Position numbers and translations under genes: made by a program
Part shown: positions 8,912-17,575 of the stretch, piece after piece
Layout: each line of letters starts with the position of its first letter
Position numbering within the stretch: the first letter of the stretch is position 1
Notes under the pieces: generated by a model
Database searches by the model: none
What the model was told of the DNA's origin: nothing
What the model saw: only the letters and a program-made list of their open reading frames with translations
Source: VRUE01 sp963730315
GTDB lineage: Bacteria; Actinomycetota; Thermoleophilia; Solirubrobacterales; 70-9
Length of the DNA: 64,000 nt
Direction: 5' to 3'
Assembly (NCBI GenBank): GCA_963730315.1
Contig: CAVSRD010000012.1
Location: forward strand, 248,001 to 312,000

Positions 8912-9325
8912 ATGCAGATCACCAGGAACTCCCTCGAGACCGGGCCGGGGCCGAGCGAGTGGTTCACCGGCACCGTCTACCTCGACGCCGTCGCGGACCC
9001 CTCGGGGCCATCGCGCATCTTTGCGATCAACGTCCATTTCACGCCCGGCGCCCGCACCGCATGGCACACCCATCCCAACGGCCAGACGATTTACGTCACC
9101 GAGGGCATCGGGCTAGCGCAGCGTCGCGGCGGCCCCATCGAGGTAATCCGCCCTGGTGACCGCGTCTTCTTCGAAGCCGGCGAGGACCATTGGCACGGAG
9201 CGGCCCCCGACCGCTTCATGACGCACCTGGCGATGCTCGACGTGGACGAGGAGGGCAGCAGCGCCACCTGGGGCGATCACGTCACGGACGAGGAGTATGG
9301 AGCCGCGCCGCCTGTCGATGGATGA
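8912..9325 (+). CDS. Cupin-domain protein (quercetinase-like / carboxymuconolactone-associated type)
   Basis: 137 residues; ATG at 8912 preceded by GGAGGAC. Both cupin motifs are clear: motif 1 TAWHTHPNGQTIYVTEG carries the two metal-binding His and a Gln/Glu, and motif 2 GDRVFFEAGEDHWHGA carries the third His. It is therefore probably a metal-binding cupin, similar to small stress- or detoxification-linked cupins found beside carboxymuconolactone decarboxylase-like proteins. It is transcribed away from the cyclase, and the DHFR-like gene follows on the same strand 200 nt later. Substrate not evident. Confidence 0.85.
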   Translation: MQITRNSLETGPGPSEWFTGTVYLDAVADPSGPSRIFAINVHFTPGARTAWHTHPNGQTIYVTEGIGLAQRRGGPIEVIRPGDRVFFEAGEDHWHGAAPDRFMTHLAMLDVDEEGSSATWGDHVTDEEYGAAPPVDG

Positions 9326-9527
9326 TGTCGCAGTGCGACGTGCCTCTCTTCAAGATCTGATAGCCCTGCCCTCTGGATACCTCTTCGAGGCCACGAGAGC
9401 GCTTCCCGTGGATTCCTCGAAGTCTCTGAATATCGAGCGACTGCGCGGACTTCGCCAACCAGGCCGAAGCGCAAAGGCACCTGCTCGCGCCGCCGCCTGC
9501 CAATCACAATCACTTTGGAGGTGAGTA

Positions 9528-10133
9528 ATGGCCGACACCACCTGCCACATGTCGATCTCCCTCGACGGCTTCGTCGCCGGGCCGGATCAAAGCCGCGAAG
9601 ACCCGCTCGGCAAGCGGGGCCGCGAGCTTCACGGCTGGCACCTTGGCGACGAGCGCGCGAACGAGGCGGACGCCACCGCCGAGCGCCGTTTGCTGCGCCC
9701 TCGCGGCGCCTACGTCATGGGCCGCAACATGTTCGGCCCGATCCGCGGCGAGTGGGACGAGGAGTGGTCGGGCTGGTGGGGGCCCGAGCCGCCCTACCAC
9801 GCGCCCGTGTTCGTCCTAACCCATCACACTCACGCGCCGATCGAGATGGAGGGCGGGACGACGTTTCACTTCGTCACCGATGGCTTCGACGCCGCCTACG
9901 CCCAGGCCCGCGAGACTGCCGGCGCAGACGGCATCGACATCGCGGGCGGCGCCTCGACCGTCCGCCAAGCGCTGCAGGCGGGCGTCATCGACGAGCTCTG
10001 GCTCGACATCGTCCCCGTTCTACTCGGGTCCGGCGAGGGGATATTCAACCGCGTCGCCGAGTTCGATTTCGAGCCCGACGAGGTCCTCCATTCCCCACTG
10101 GCGACGCACATCTGCTACCGCCGGGCGGGATGA
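9528..10133 (+). CDS. Dihydrofolate reductase-family (RibD C-terminal-like) protein
   Basis: 201 residues; ATG at 9528 with a TTTGGAGG ribosome site 7 nt upstream. Family marks are MSISLDGFVAGPDQS at the N-terminus, AYVMGRNMFG, the FVTDGFDAAYAQAR helix region, the nucleotide-binding segment DIAGGASTVRQAL, and ELWLDIVPVLLGSGEGIF near the C-terminus. These actinobacterial paralogs bind NADPH but rarely act on folate; the real substrate is unknown. It is probably co-transcribed with the upstream cupin. Confidence 0.9.
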   Translation: MADTTCHMSISLDGFVAGPDQSREDPLGKRGRELHGWHLGDERANEADATAERRLLRPRGAYVMGRNMFGPIRGEWDEEWSGWWGPEPPYHAPVFVLTHHTHAPIEMEGGTTFHFVTDGFDAAYAQARETAGADGIDIAGGASTVRQALQAGVIDELWLDIVPVLLGSGEGIFNRVAEFDFEPDEVLHSPLATHICYRRAG

Positions 10134-10174
10134 GATGGATACAGGCACCTGCGCAGGTGCCTGCGAAGTAGCGG

Positions 10175-10215
10175 GGGCCCGATTCGTCTCTCGCGACCAC
10201 CCGCGGATAGTTGAG
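10175..10215 (+). repeat. Island dispersed repeat, copy 2
   Basis: 41-bp unit 42 nt after the DHFR-like stop. One frame reads ARFVSRDHPRIVERMAA then a stop at 10230; the copies at 17332 and 22909 read the same peptide with silent differences and the stop in the same place. The rest of the 323-nt gap to pdxH holds only the hairpin at 10346. Confidence 0.8.
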
Positions 10216-10345
10216 CGAATGGCCGCTTAGCCGCGCCCGTTACCCGGAACGCGCAGCCGCTAGTTGCACGACGATCCCGGCAGGATGGTGGAAGTCCGAA
10301 TCATCGCCTTTGGGTGCCCGGGCGCTTGGTCGGGCTGGCCGCGGG

Positions 10346-10366
10346 TCTCCGGGTTAGGCCCGGAGA
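10346..10366. terminator. Bidirectional hairpin terminator
   Basis: Perfect 8-bp stem (TCTCCGGG / CCCGGAGA) with loop TTAGG, in the gap between the convergent DHFR-like and pdxH genes. No T-tract follows, as is common in high-GC actinobacteria. Confidence 0.6.
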
Positions 10367-10456
10367 TCGCGAGAGCATGAATCCAGAGCCCGGCGCCCGC
10401 CGAGCTGTCGTCGTTCCATCCACGTCTCGGACAGAACGCTTCAGTTCAGTGGAGGA

Positions 10457-11086
10457 TTAAGGCGCAAGGCGCTCGATCCGCCAGCCGTTCGCCGGCTCGC
10501 GCGTGTAGAGGAAGCGGTCGTGCATGCGGGCCCTCTGACCCTGCCAGAACTCGACCGTCTCGTGCCGCATCAAGAAGCCACCCCAGTACTCCGGGCGCGG
10601 AATGTCCTCCAAGCCCTCCCAGCGTTCCTCAACCTCCCTCTGGCTCTCCTCAAGGGCCTCTCGCCCGGGAAGCGGCCGGCTCTGAGGCGAGGCCCAGGCG
10701 CCGAGGCGGCTCTCGCGGGGCCTGGTCGCGAAGTAGGTGTCGGAGGCCGCGGCCGGGAGCCGCTCGAGGGAACCGCGGACGCGGACCTGGCGGTCGTGCT
10801 CGCGCCAGTAGACGACCAAGGCTGCGCGCGGGTCGGCAGCGATCTGGACCGCCTTGGCGCTCTCGTAGTTGGTGAAGAAGCGAAAGCCGTCGGGACCATG
10901 GCCCTTGAGCAGGACCATTCGCGCGTCGGGGGCGCCATTGGGCCCGACCGTAGCCAGAGTCATCGCCTCCGCCAGCGGCACTTCGCGCTCAGCCGGCTGG
11001 TACCAGCGATCGAACTGCTCGATCGGATCGGCCGCGAGGTCGGCGCGACGCAAGAGTGGGCGCTCGTGTCGCGTCGGCTCGCTCAT
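10457..11086 (-). CDS. pdxH: Pyridoxamine 5'-phosphate oxidase
   Basis: 209 residues. FMN-dependent oxidation of pyridoxamine or pyridoxine 5'-phosphate to pyridoxal 5'-phosphate, in the cytosol. Clear family blocks are MTLATVGPNGAPDARMVLLK, GFRFFTNYESAK, AALVVYWREHDRQVRVRG, SQSRPL in the short form ASPQSRPLPGRE, the PEYWGGF signature, and C-terminal FWQGQRARMHDR. Length is normal. The ATG at 11086 (MSEPTRHERP) is preferred to the GTG one codon before it; GAGGTG precedes. It is a housekeeping-type gene in an otherwise decayed island, so it may be cargo or a second copy. Confidence 0.95.
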   Translation of the reverse strand: MSEPTRHERPLLRRADLAADPIEQFDRWYQPAEREVPLAEAMTLATVGPNGAPDARMVLLKGHGPDGFRFFTNYESAKAVQIAADPRAALVVYWREHDRQVRVRGSLERLPAAASDTYFATRPRESRLGAWASPQSRPLPGREALEESQREVEERWEGLEDIPRPEYWGGFLMRHETVEFWQGQRARMHDRFLYTREPANGWRIERLAP

Positions 11087-11567
11087 CACCTCACAGAGCC
11101 TACGAACCGGACCCGGCGCCCGGACGGGAAACGCCCTCCGATCCTGACCTGTGCAGGTAGGCGCCAGAGGCGCTACCGGAGATAGACCTGGTCCCGCTCG
11201 CCAGCGGCCGGATCGGTCAACGGGCTTCTGTGACCTGGCACCAGTTGGTCAAGAGAGCCGAAGAGGACCTCATTGGTTGAATGGGGGTCCTCTATCGCGC
11301 ACCGGTGCGCCGCGCTATGCCTTGCCCCTCATCGCTAGCGCAGTTGCGGCCGGAGCACGAGGAAGCCCCAGGCGCGCCTAGCTCGAGGGCGATTCCGGCG
11401 CAGGATCCGGTGGACCCCAAGGGGGACGCGGGGCGAGCCGCCCATGGCGAGCAACCGCTACCCTCGGTGGGAGGGTCCGTTCGCGGCTAGCGCGGATGAG
11501 AGACCCGATACGAGACGGAACCGATTACGCCGCGAGCGCTCGCCATCCGTTGACGGAAGGAGTACAT
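11087..11567. other. 481-bp gap with one hairpin
   Basis: No convincing gene. At 11262-11293 an 8-bp inverted repeat (AGAGGACC / GGTCCTCT) with a 16-nt loop could be a terminator or a regulatory hairpin. The rest shows no similarity to other parts of the window. The final 20 bases contain the ribosome site of the zinc-ribbon gene. Confidence 0.4.
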
Positions 11568-11837
11568 GTGGTGAAGGCGGAGCGGCTTCCTGCCCAGCGG
11601 CCTCGCCCTGTGCGGGCCCCAGCGGTCGCTGCCGACGAGGCTGCACACCGCGATCGGCCCAATGCCCTGAGAGTCACCCCGCGAAATCACTTCGTCTGCG
11701 CCGTCTGCGGTCGAACGCTGATGACGGGCGAGCGTGCCCAGAGGGACACCCTGCATGGCCACGAGGCGGAAGTCGTCTGCGAACTGTGTCAGCGCCAGCG
11801 GCAGCGCAAGCGGGCCGGCTCAACCGGCAAGAGCTAG
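11568..11837 (+). CDS. Small zinc-ribbon protein
   Basis: About 89 residues. The C-terminal half holds two Cys pairs, FVCAVCGRTL and VVCELCQRQ, separated by about 24 residues, as in a treble-clef or zinc-ribbon fold. The first half is Arg/Pro/Ala-rich and looks unstructured, and the tail QRQRQRKRAGS is basic, suggesting nucleic-acid binding. The GTG at 11568 is chosen for its GGAAGGAG ribosome site 5 nt upstream; the in-frame ATG at 11496 is an alternative. The 57-codon gene follows 57 nt later. Function unknown. Confidence 0.6.
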   Translation: MVKAERLPAQRPRPVRAPAVAADEAAHRDRPNALRVTPRNHFVCAVCGRTLMTGERAQRDTLHGHEAEVVCELCQRQRQRKRAGSTGKS

Positions 11838-11894
11838 GCGCGCGGCAAACCCCATGAAGCGCGGAAGCGCACCCACTAAGAGAGGAAGTAAGCA

Positions 11895-12068
11895 ATGCCC
11901 ACGATCATCGTAATGAGCACATCAACCACCGAGCACGACAGCGCGATCATGCTTCGGGAGGACGTCCAGCCAGCGCACTTGGAGAGCGAGCATCACGCGG
12001 CCCAGTTGATCGAGCGCATCGGCTGGGCCGTTACCGACGCAGAGACCGACGAAGGCACGAGGTCCTAG
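11895..12068 (+). CDS. Small unknown protein of 57 residues
   Basis: ATG at 11895 preceded by GAGAGGAAG; ends TAG 12066-12068. The protein begins MPTIIVMSTSTTEHDSAIML and contains DVQPAHLESEHHAAQLIERI, then GWAVTDAETDE. It is acidic, with no membrane segment or cysteines. The pattern LESEH..AQLIERIGWAV looks like a conserved helix rather than random sequence, and the ribosome site is good. It is probably co-transcribed with the zinc-ribbon gene. Function not recognised. Confidence 0.6.
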   Translation: MPTIIVMSTSTTEHDSAIMLREDVQPAHLESEHHAAQLIERIGWAVTDAETDEGTRS

Positions 12069-12208
12069 CGATTGAGCGGTGGGGCAAGGAAGGCACCCTC
12101 AACATCGCCGACACCCGCACGGATCTCGATGACCCGAGGGACAGCGGTAGCCCGTGATCCCTCCGAACCAACCGACAGAAATCCCTGCAAATCGGTAGGT
12201 CGAATCCG

Positions 12209-12238
12209 GGGCCCGATTCGTCTCTCGCGACCACCCGC
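12209..12238 (+). repeat. Island dispersed repeat, copy 3 (truncated)
   Basis: First 30 bp of the 41-bp unit, cut just before cggatcgtcgag, 25 nt upstream of the integrase fragment. Confidence 0.75.
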
Positions 12239-12263
12239 TCGAGCTCCCTACGAGCGCCCGACG

Positions 12264-12441
12264 ATGCACTACCTGAACCGCGAGGACGCGCTCGCCTACC
12301 TCGAGGCGTGCGAGGACTGGTACCGGCCGCTGGCCGAGGTGCTGCTAGGCGCCGGCCTGCGAATCGGGGAGGCGATCGCCTTGGAGTGGCGTGACGTCGA
12401 CTGGGACGGCTCGGCGCTCGAGATCTCGCGCTCCCGGCGAA
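12264..12441 (+). pseudogene. Tyrosine recombinase (integrase) fragment
   Basis: 59 codons from the ATG at 12264: MHYLNREDALAYLEACEDWY, then EVLLGAGLRIGEAIALEWRD and VDWDGSALEISRSR. This is the start of the catalytic domain of phage/ICE tyrosine recombinases, including the first catalytic Arg (GLR-IGEA). The remaining catalytic residues (Lys, HxxR, His, Tyr) are missing; homology ends at about 12441, where an unrelated frame begins. It lies 470 nt from the left arm site of att repeat 3, where an element would keep its integrase. Almost certainly dead. Confidence 0.85.
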
Positions 12442-12900
12442 AGCGCGCACTTCGTCGCCTTCGATTACGGCGACCATTTCCCGAAGCTCGAGGAGCGCTA
12501 TCGCGAGGTGCACTCCAAGCGTACCCTCCCATGAGGAGGGTCGTGGCCGTCGCTAGGCGAACGTGGCTATTCGGAGTCGCTGGCGACAACCAGGGGCGGT
12601 GCGCTCAATGAGATCACCGACCTCGTCGTCGGCGCGCTCACGCGCTGGGCCGCCTGCCACTGCGGCGCCGAGCGCGGAAAGGCGGTCGCGGAACGCGAGC
12701 AACTCGACCGCGCCTCTCAATGTCTCATCCACCTCTTCCCCACGCGGCCCTCGATCCCGGAGCAGTGGACCGGCTGGAGCTTCATCGTCTTCACCGGCAA
12801 CCGCACCGGCAAGGAGCAACTGAAGGGCGGGCTCGACCGCTGGCTAAGGGAGCTGAAGGATGCCCCCGCTCAGCCACCGAGCAACGAAACCCCATTCTGA
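12442..12900 (+). pseudogene. Unknown gene with an internal stop, fused behind the integrase fragment
   Basis: One frame runs from 12442 to a stop at 12898-12900, interrupted once by TGA at 12532-12534. Before the stop it reads SAHFVAFDYGDHFPKLEERY; after it, GALNEITDLVVGALTRWAAC, then a segment with two more His/Cys and the C-terminus GGLDRWLRELKDAPAQPP. Composition is protein-like throughout. No family recognised. It sits between the integrase scrap and the arm site, so it is probably element-borne. Confidence 0.45.
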
Positions 12901-12912
12901 TCGGACCCCTCG

Positions 12913-12931
12913 CGGTACCAAATGCGGTACC
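12913..12931. repeat. Left arm site of att repeat 3 (GGTACC pair)
   Basis: GGTACC-aaatgcg-GGTACC, 76 nt left of the tRNA fragment at 13007. The spacing matches the site at 27287 beside the intact tRNA. Confidence 0.6.
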
Positions 12932-12975
12932 AGGCCACAGTCACCTATCACTCGCGGGAGCCCCATCAGAAGCAC

Positions 12976-13051
12976 GAGCCCGCTTCCGAAGCGGGCTTCC
13001 GGGATATCGGGGAGGCCGGATTTGAACCGGCGACCGCTCGGCCCCCAGCCG
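12976..13051 (-). repeat. tRNA-Pro(GGG) 3' segment plus terminator, putative att repeat 3
   Basis: 76 bp identical to 27348-27423: the terminator hairpin (agcccgcttc/gaagcgggct), the linker cgggatat and the last 45 nt of tRNA-Pro. Identity stops at the anticodon arm, where gcggacatctcc replaces the tRNA 5' half. This is the best-preserved duplicate. It has arm sites on both sides, as expected for a junction between two tandem elements. Confidence 0.9.
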
Positions 13052-13133
13052 GCGGACATCTCCTGCACATGCGTCCCTCGCGTCCCATCTGTCCAGGGCT
13101 GCGGACAATCCGGACACATCGGACATAGCAGTC

Positions 13134-13150
13134 GGTACCAAAGCGGTACC
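13134..13150. repeat. Right arm site of att repeat 3 (GGTACC pair)
   Basis: GGTACC-aaagc-GGTACC, 83 nt right of the tRNA fragment. The intervening 80 bp is nearly the same as beside repeat 2. Confidence 0.6.
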
Positions 13151-13293
13151 ACATCAGGCAATCGCGTGGCGCAGCTGCTAAGTCAGGCCGCGCACGCACC
13201 CAGCTGTCTTTTCTGGAGCACGCAGGCCCGCAGTGCCGCGTGTGCGCATAGAGTCCCTCGAACTGAAGCCGAGGCGTGAAAGGAGAGCGCTCG

Positions 13294-13605
13294 ATGTATG
13301 TTCGGATCGCGCAGTTCGAAGGTGGTGACCGCGACTGGGACGAGTTCGCGGCTGGAATCCGCGACTCAATCCGCAGTGGCGCCGAGGGCACTCCGCTAGA
13401 GACCACCCTCGACGCGGTCAAACGCGTCATGCTGCTCGTCGATCGCGAGAGCAATCGCGGCGCCAACCTGATCATCTGTGAGACGGAGGACGACCTGCGA
13501 CGGGTCGATGCTGCATTGAACAAAATGACGCCGGCCGGCGGACGCGGCAATCGCACATCGGTGGAGATGTTCGAGGTGGTGCTAGACGAAGAACCCCGCG
13601 CATAG
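13294..13605 (+). CDS. Small unknown protein, possible dimeric alpha/beta-barrel (ABM-like)
   Basis: 103 residues; the ATG at 13294 follows AAAGGAGAGCG. The opening MYVRIAQFEGG and the later helix/strand pattern (DWDEFAAGIRDSIRSG, VKRVMLLVDRESNRGANLII, TEDDLRRVDAALNKM, VEMFEVVLDE) resemble small dimeric alpha/beta-barrel proteins such as antibiotic-biosynthesis monooxygenase-like domains. That class is often called from this pattern alone, so function stays open. It lies just inside att repeat 3, with the cyclase copy 2 pseudogene convergent to it. Confidence 0.6.
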   Translation: MYVRIAQFEGGDRDWDEFAAGIRDSIRSGAEGTPLETTLDAVKRVMLLVDRESNRGANLIICETEDDLRRVDAALNKMTPAGGRGNRTSVEMFEVVLDEEPRA

Positions 13606-13671
13606 GCGGTACTCCAGAGGACCCCAGAAAGACCAGACCACGCGAGTCGCGGGTCCTTCGTGAAATAGCGG

Positions 13672-13712
13672 GGGCCCGATTCGTCTCTCGCGACCACCGG
13701 CGGATCGTCGAG
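13672..13712 (+). repeat. Island dispersed repeat, copy 4
   Basis: 41-bp unit with one substitution, 72 nt before the 3' end of cyclase copy 2. It is co-duplicated with the cyclase (compare 5247-5287). Confidence 0.8.
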
Positions 13713-13783
13713 CTGGTACGCCTGAATGGCCGGCGCTGGACCAAAGCAGCCGCCAGGGCGGGGCTCAGCTCGGATCCGCCAGG

Positions 13784-16700
13784 CTAACCCGCCGCTACCG
13801 CCAGCTCTCCCGCCACCCGCTCGGCGTAACCGCTGGCGCCGATCTCGGTGAACAGGCGGTGGGCCTCGCTCAGCTCCTCTCGCCAGGCTCTCTCATCGTC
13901 GCTCTGTCGCGCCAGCTCGGCAAGCACGACCTGGACGTGGGGCTCGTAGGCCTTCATTCCCGTGCGACCCATAAGCTCAATCACACGGGCAAGGGCGGCC
14001 TCGATCTGAGTTCGGGCATCGGGCCCGTCCTCGCCCAGCAGCACCCGCGCCTGGGCGAGGCCCGCGACCAGCTCCCCGAAGACGTTCCCCTGAGAGCGAG
14101 CGATCGCCACACCCTCCGCGGCCGCCTCCTCCGCCCGCTCATTTTCTCCGAGGCCAAGATACGCCTCGGCGAGGAACGCGAGGCGCCAGGGCTCGGCCTC
14201 CACCGCCACGTGCAGCTCGCGGTTGATCTCCCGCGAGCGCCCGAGCGCCTCGATTGCCGTCTTCCAGCTGCCCCGCATCACCTCCGCCATGCCCAGAAAG
14301 AACCAGGCCCAGGAGCGCGCGAAGGAGTCGCCGATTCGCTCGGTGATCTCCACCGCACGCTGGACGTGGCCGAGAGCGGTCCCGGGCTCACCCAGGTAGT
14401 AGCTGTGAAAGCAGGAGTAGAGGTGAGTCCAGCCCACCACCTCGGCGTCCCCCTGCTCGCCGGCGATCTCCCGGCCGCGGGCGATCTCCCGGCCGCTCTC
14501 CTCGAGCTCCCCCAGGCTGGCGAGGTCGAATCCCCTGTATCCAACGCAATTCGCGTACGGACAGGCAGTATTGAGACCGGCACCGACGCTGGGGTCGCCG
14601 CCGGCCAGCTCGATCGCCCGGTCCGCGACCGCGATGCTCTCCCGGATCTCGCCGCTCAGGGCGAGGGGATGCATTGATTGGCTGGCAAGGGCGACGTAGA
14701 GCGCCGGATCGCCCGCCTCCTCGGCCAGCGCAATTGACCGGCGGGCGAGCGGTGCTGCCTCGCCGAGTTCCCCGGCCCCCGCCTTGAAAAACCCGTTGGC
14801 TCCGAGCAACAGCGCCCGCCAGCGGACGTCTCCCGTCTTCGCGGCGAGCCGCTCGCCATCGCCAAACAGCGCCTCGACTTCATCGCGGCCGATGCCCAGC
14901 CGCCAACCGAACGCGAGCAGGAAGTTCCTCGCGGCAAGACCCAGGCCGGCGCTCTCCTCGGACTCCGGTAGCTCGATCGGCGAGCTCCCGCACCCGCTGC
15001 CAGTGCGAGAAGGCAGCGGCGGGGTCGCCGGTCCCCGCCCAGGCGGCGGCGCGGGCGTACCAGCGGGCCGCCTCCAGCCGCTCTCCCGCTACCTCCCAGT
15101 GGCCCGCGATGAGTGCGGCGCGCTCCTCGAGGCGCTCGGGGTTGCCGGAGGCGATCGCCTCGGCGGCCTTGGCGTGCAGGGCGCGGCGGCGCTCCTCGAG
15201 CTGGGAGCCGTAGGCGACCTGTTGGGTGAGCGCGTGCTTGAAGGCATAGATCGGCTCCGGGGTGAGCTCCTGCAGGTAGACGAACTCCGCCGAGACCAGC
15301 TCGGCCAGCGCCTCCTCCAGCTCAGCGGGCGCCAGACCCGCCACCGGCGCAAGGATCGCCTGGGAGAACTCCCTGCCGATCACCGCGGCCGCCCCGAGCA
15401 CCGCCTTCTCGCGCTCGCCGAGCCGGTCGATCCGCGCCGCCAGCACCGCCTGCACGCTGGCCGGGACCGAGACCTGCTCAAGCGGGCTCATCAGCCGGTA
15501 GGCGCCCCGCTCGCCAAGCAGGCTTCCCTGCTCGGCCAGGGACTGGACGATCTCCTCGATGAAGAAGGGGTTTCCCTCGCTGCGCTCGGCGATCAGCTCG
15601 GCGAGCCCGTCGAGGGAGGGATCGTCGCCGAGCAACTCGGCCAGCAGCCGCTCGCTCGCCTCGGTGCCCAGTGGGGAGAGGGCGATCTGGCGGTAGTAGG
15701 AGCGCGACATCCACTGCGCGTGGTAGTCGGGGCGGAAGTTGACCAACGCCATGCTCTGGGTGCCCTGCAGGGCCTCGACGTGGTTGGCGAGGTACGCCTC
15801 GCTGGCGCTATCCAGCCAGTGCAGGTCCTCGATCACCGTCAAGATCGGCTGCTGGGCGCTCTGGGCGCGGGCGAGGCGCTTCAACAGAGCCAGCAGGCGG
15901 CGCTGGCGGGCTTCCGGATCCATCCGCTCGGCGGGGCGCTCGGGGTCGGCCACCCCGAGGAGCTCGAAGAACAGCGGCAGCTCCTCGCCGAGGCCGGGAT
16001 CTAGCCCGATGATCGCCTCCTCGATCCGCTCCCGCGCCAGCCGGTCGGGATCGCGCTCGCCGATCCCGAAGAAGTCGCGCAGCAGCGCCAGCACCGGCGC
16101 CAGCGGCACCGATCTGGCGTGCGCCTGGGCGGCGACGTGGTAGACGGGCATGCCGCGCTCCCGGCAGCGCTCCGCGAACTCATAGCAGAGGCGGCTCTTG
16201 CCCACCCCCGCCTCGCCGACTACCCCCACCACCTGGCCCTGGCCGGCAAGGGCCTGCTCGCGGGCCTCCTCCAGTGCCCCCATCTCGGACTCGCGGCCGA
16301 CGAAGTGAGAGAGGCCGCGGCGGCGCAGCGCCTCCACCCTGCCGGTCGCCTCGCTGCGGCCGGTCAGCTCATAGATCCGCAGAGCGCCGCCCGCACCCTT
16401 CGGTTCGAACTCGCCGAGATCGGCCAGCTCCAGGAAGCCCTCTATGAGGGCCGCGGTGTGCTCGGTGAGGCAGACCTTGCCGGGCTCTGCCAACTGCTCG
16501 GCGCGCTGGGCGAGGCCAACGGTGTGCCCGATCGCCGTGTAGTCCATCTCCAGGTCATCGCCGATCGCCCCCACCACCACCTCGCCCGAGTTGAGCCCGA
16601 TGCGGATCGCAAGGTCGATGCCCTGGTCGGAGCGCAGCTCCTCCGCGTAGGCAGCCAATGCCTCCTGCAGCTCGAGCGCCGCGTAGCAGGCGCGTCGCGC

Positions 16701-17159
16701 GTGGTCCTCGTGGGCGATCGGTGCCCCGAAGATCGCCATCATCCCGTCGCCGGTGAACTTGTCGACCGTGCCCTCGTAGTCGTGCACGGCATCGCAGCTG
16801 AGCGCAAAGAGGCGCGCCATGACCTCCCGCCAGGCCTCGGGGTCGGTCTGGGAGGCGAGCTGCATCGAGCCGACCACGTCGGCGAACAGCACCGTGACCT
16901 GCTTTCGCTCCCCCTCGAGGGCGCCGGCGTCGGTGCGGATCTTTGCCGCGAGATGTTCAGGGATCTGGGGCTCCGGCGGCGCCGGCGCCTGCGGCGCCGC
17001 AGTGCTCAGCTGCCGGCCGCAGCCGTCGCAATAGCTCTGACCGGCGGAGTACTCGGCTCCGCAGTCAGGACAGCGCAGCGAATCAGCCAGCGATGCTCCG
17101 CAGCTCTTGCAGAAGCGCGCCTCGGACCGATTGGGATGACCACAGGCTGGGCAATCCAC
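13784..17159 (-). pseudogene. Cyclase / AAA ATPase / TPR regulator, copy 2 (single-base frameshift)
   Basis: Near-identical to 5360-8734; lengths are 3376 and 3375 nt. The one extra base is near 14975, where copy 1 has gctcgtcggcg and this copy gctcgatcggcg. It splits the gene into residues 1-~735 (zinc ribbons, cyclase, AAA, first TPRs) and a distal TPR part. GTG start at 17159. Differences from copy 1 cluster in the zinc ribbons and in one patch of about 35 residues near the C-terminus; long stretches between are identical. The catalytic and Walker motifs are unchanged, so a shortened protein of about 759 residues with cyclase and ATPase domains could still be made. Confidence 0.85.
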
Positions 17160-17575
17160 GGCAAACCTCCCCGAACAGATGCCGTCCCGGCGAGTCTAGT
17201 CCGGTCGCTCTCGGACCGCGCCCATGCCTCGGAGAGGCTTCCGTGTGCAGATGTGCACGCACAGCCGCACAGGCGGGTCCGAAAGGGACTCTTTTGCAGG
17301 CGTCTTTAGGGTGGTCGCGACGACCGATACCGGGCCCGATTCGTCTCTCGCGACCACCCTAGGATTGTTGAGGAGATGGCCGTCTAGCGCTGGCGCCAAT
17401 TTCGCGCCAAGAATGCACCCGTACGCTCATGTTGAATTGATTCAACCTCTGCAGGCCCGCGCGCTGAAGGGCCCGAGACGCCGACCCCTCGCCAGTGAGA
17501 TCAGATCGCAGACGGCATCCAGCCCAGCGGCTAAACGATCCCAAGCCTCGGTTGGCGGGCGACAGACAGCGTAAG
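17160..17575. other. 416-bp gap holding a long island repeat
   Basis: 17222-17372 is similar to 22785-22949: cctcgga.aggcttccg, gatgtgca.gcacagccgcaca, then ttgcaggc.tctttagggt.gtcgcgacgaccgatacc, ending in the 41-bp unit. No gene is supported. The far end leads into the Rieske gene. Confidence 0.5.
17332..17372 (+). repeat. Island dispersed repeat, copy 5
   Basis: 41-bp unit with changes that are silent in the ARFVSRDHPRIVE frame (cct for ccg, agg for cgg, att for atc). Followed by gag atg gcc gtc tag. Confidence 0.8.

Noticed and set aside
8735..9073. N-terminal extension of cyclase copy 1
   Set aside because: It overlaps the divergent cupin gene, and copy 2 starts exactly at the codon equivalent to 8734.
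9297..9524. 75-codon plus-strand frame after the cupin gene
   Set aside because: It overlaps the cupin 3' end, has no ribosome site and covers the weak repeat shared with 22.7 kb.
1172..13150. Small minus-strand frames reading through the tRNA-Pro fragments
   Set aside because: They translate the tRNA 3' segment and arms; similar peptides arise only because the DNA is repeated.
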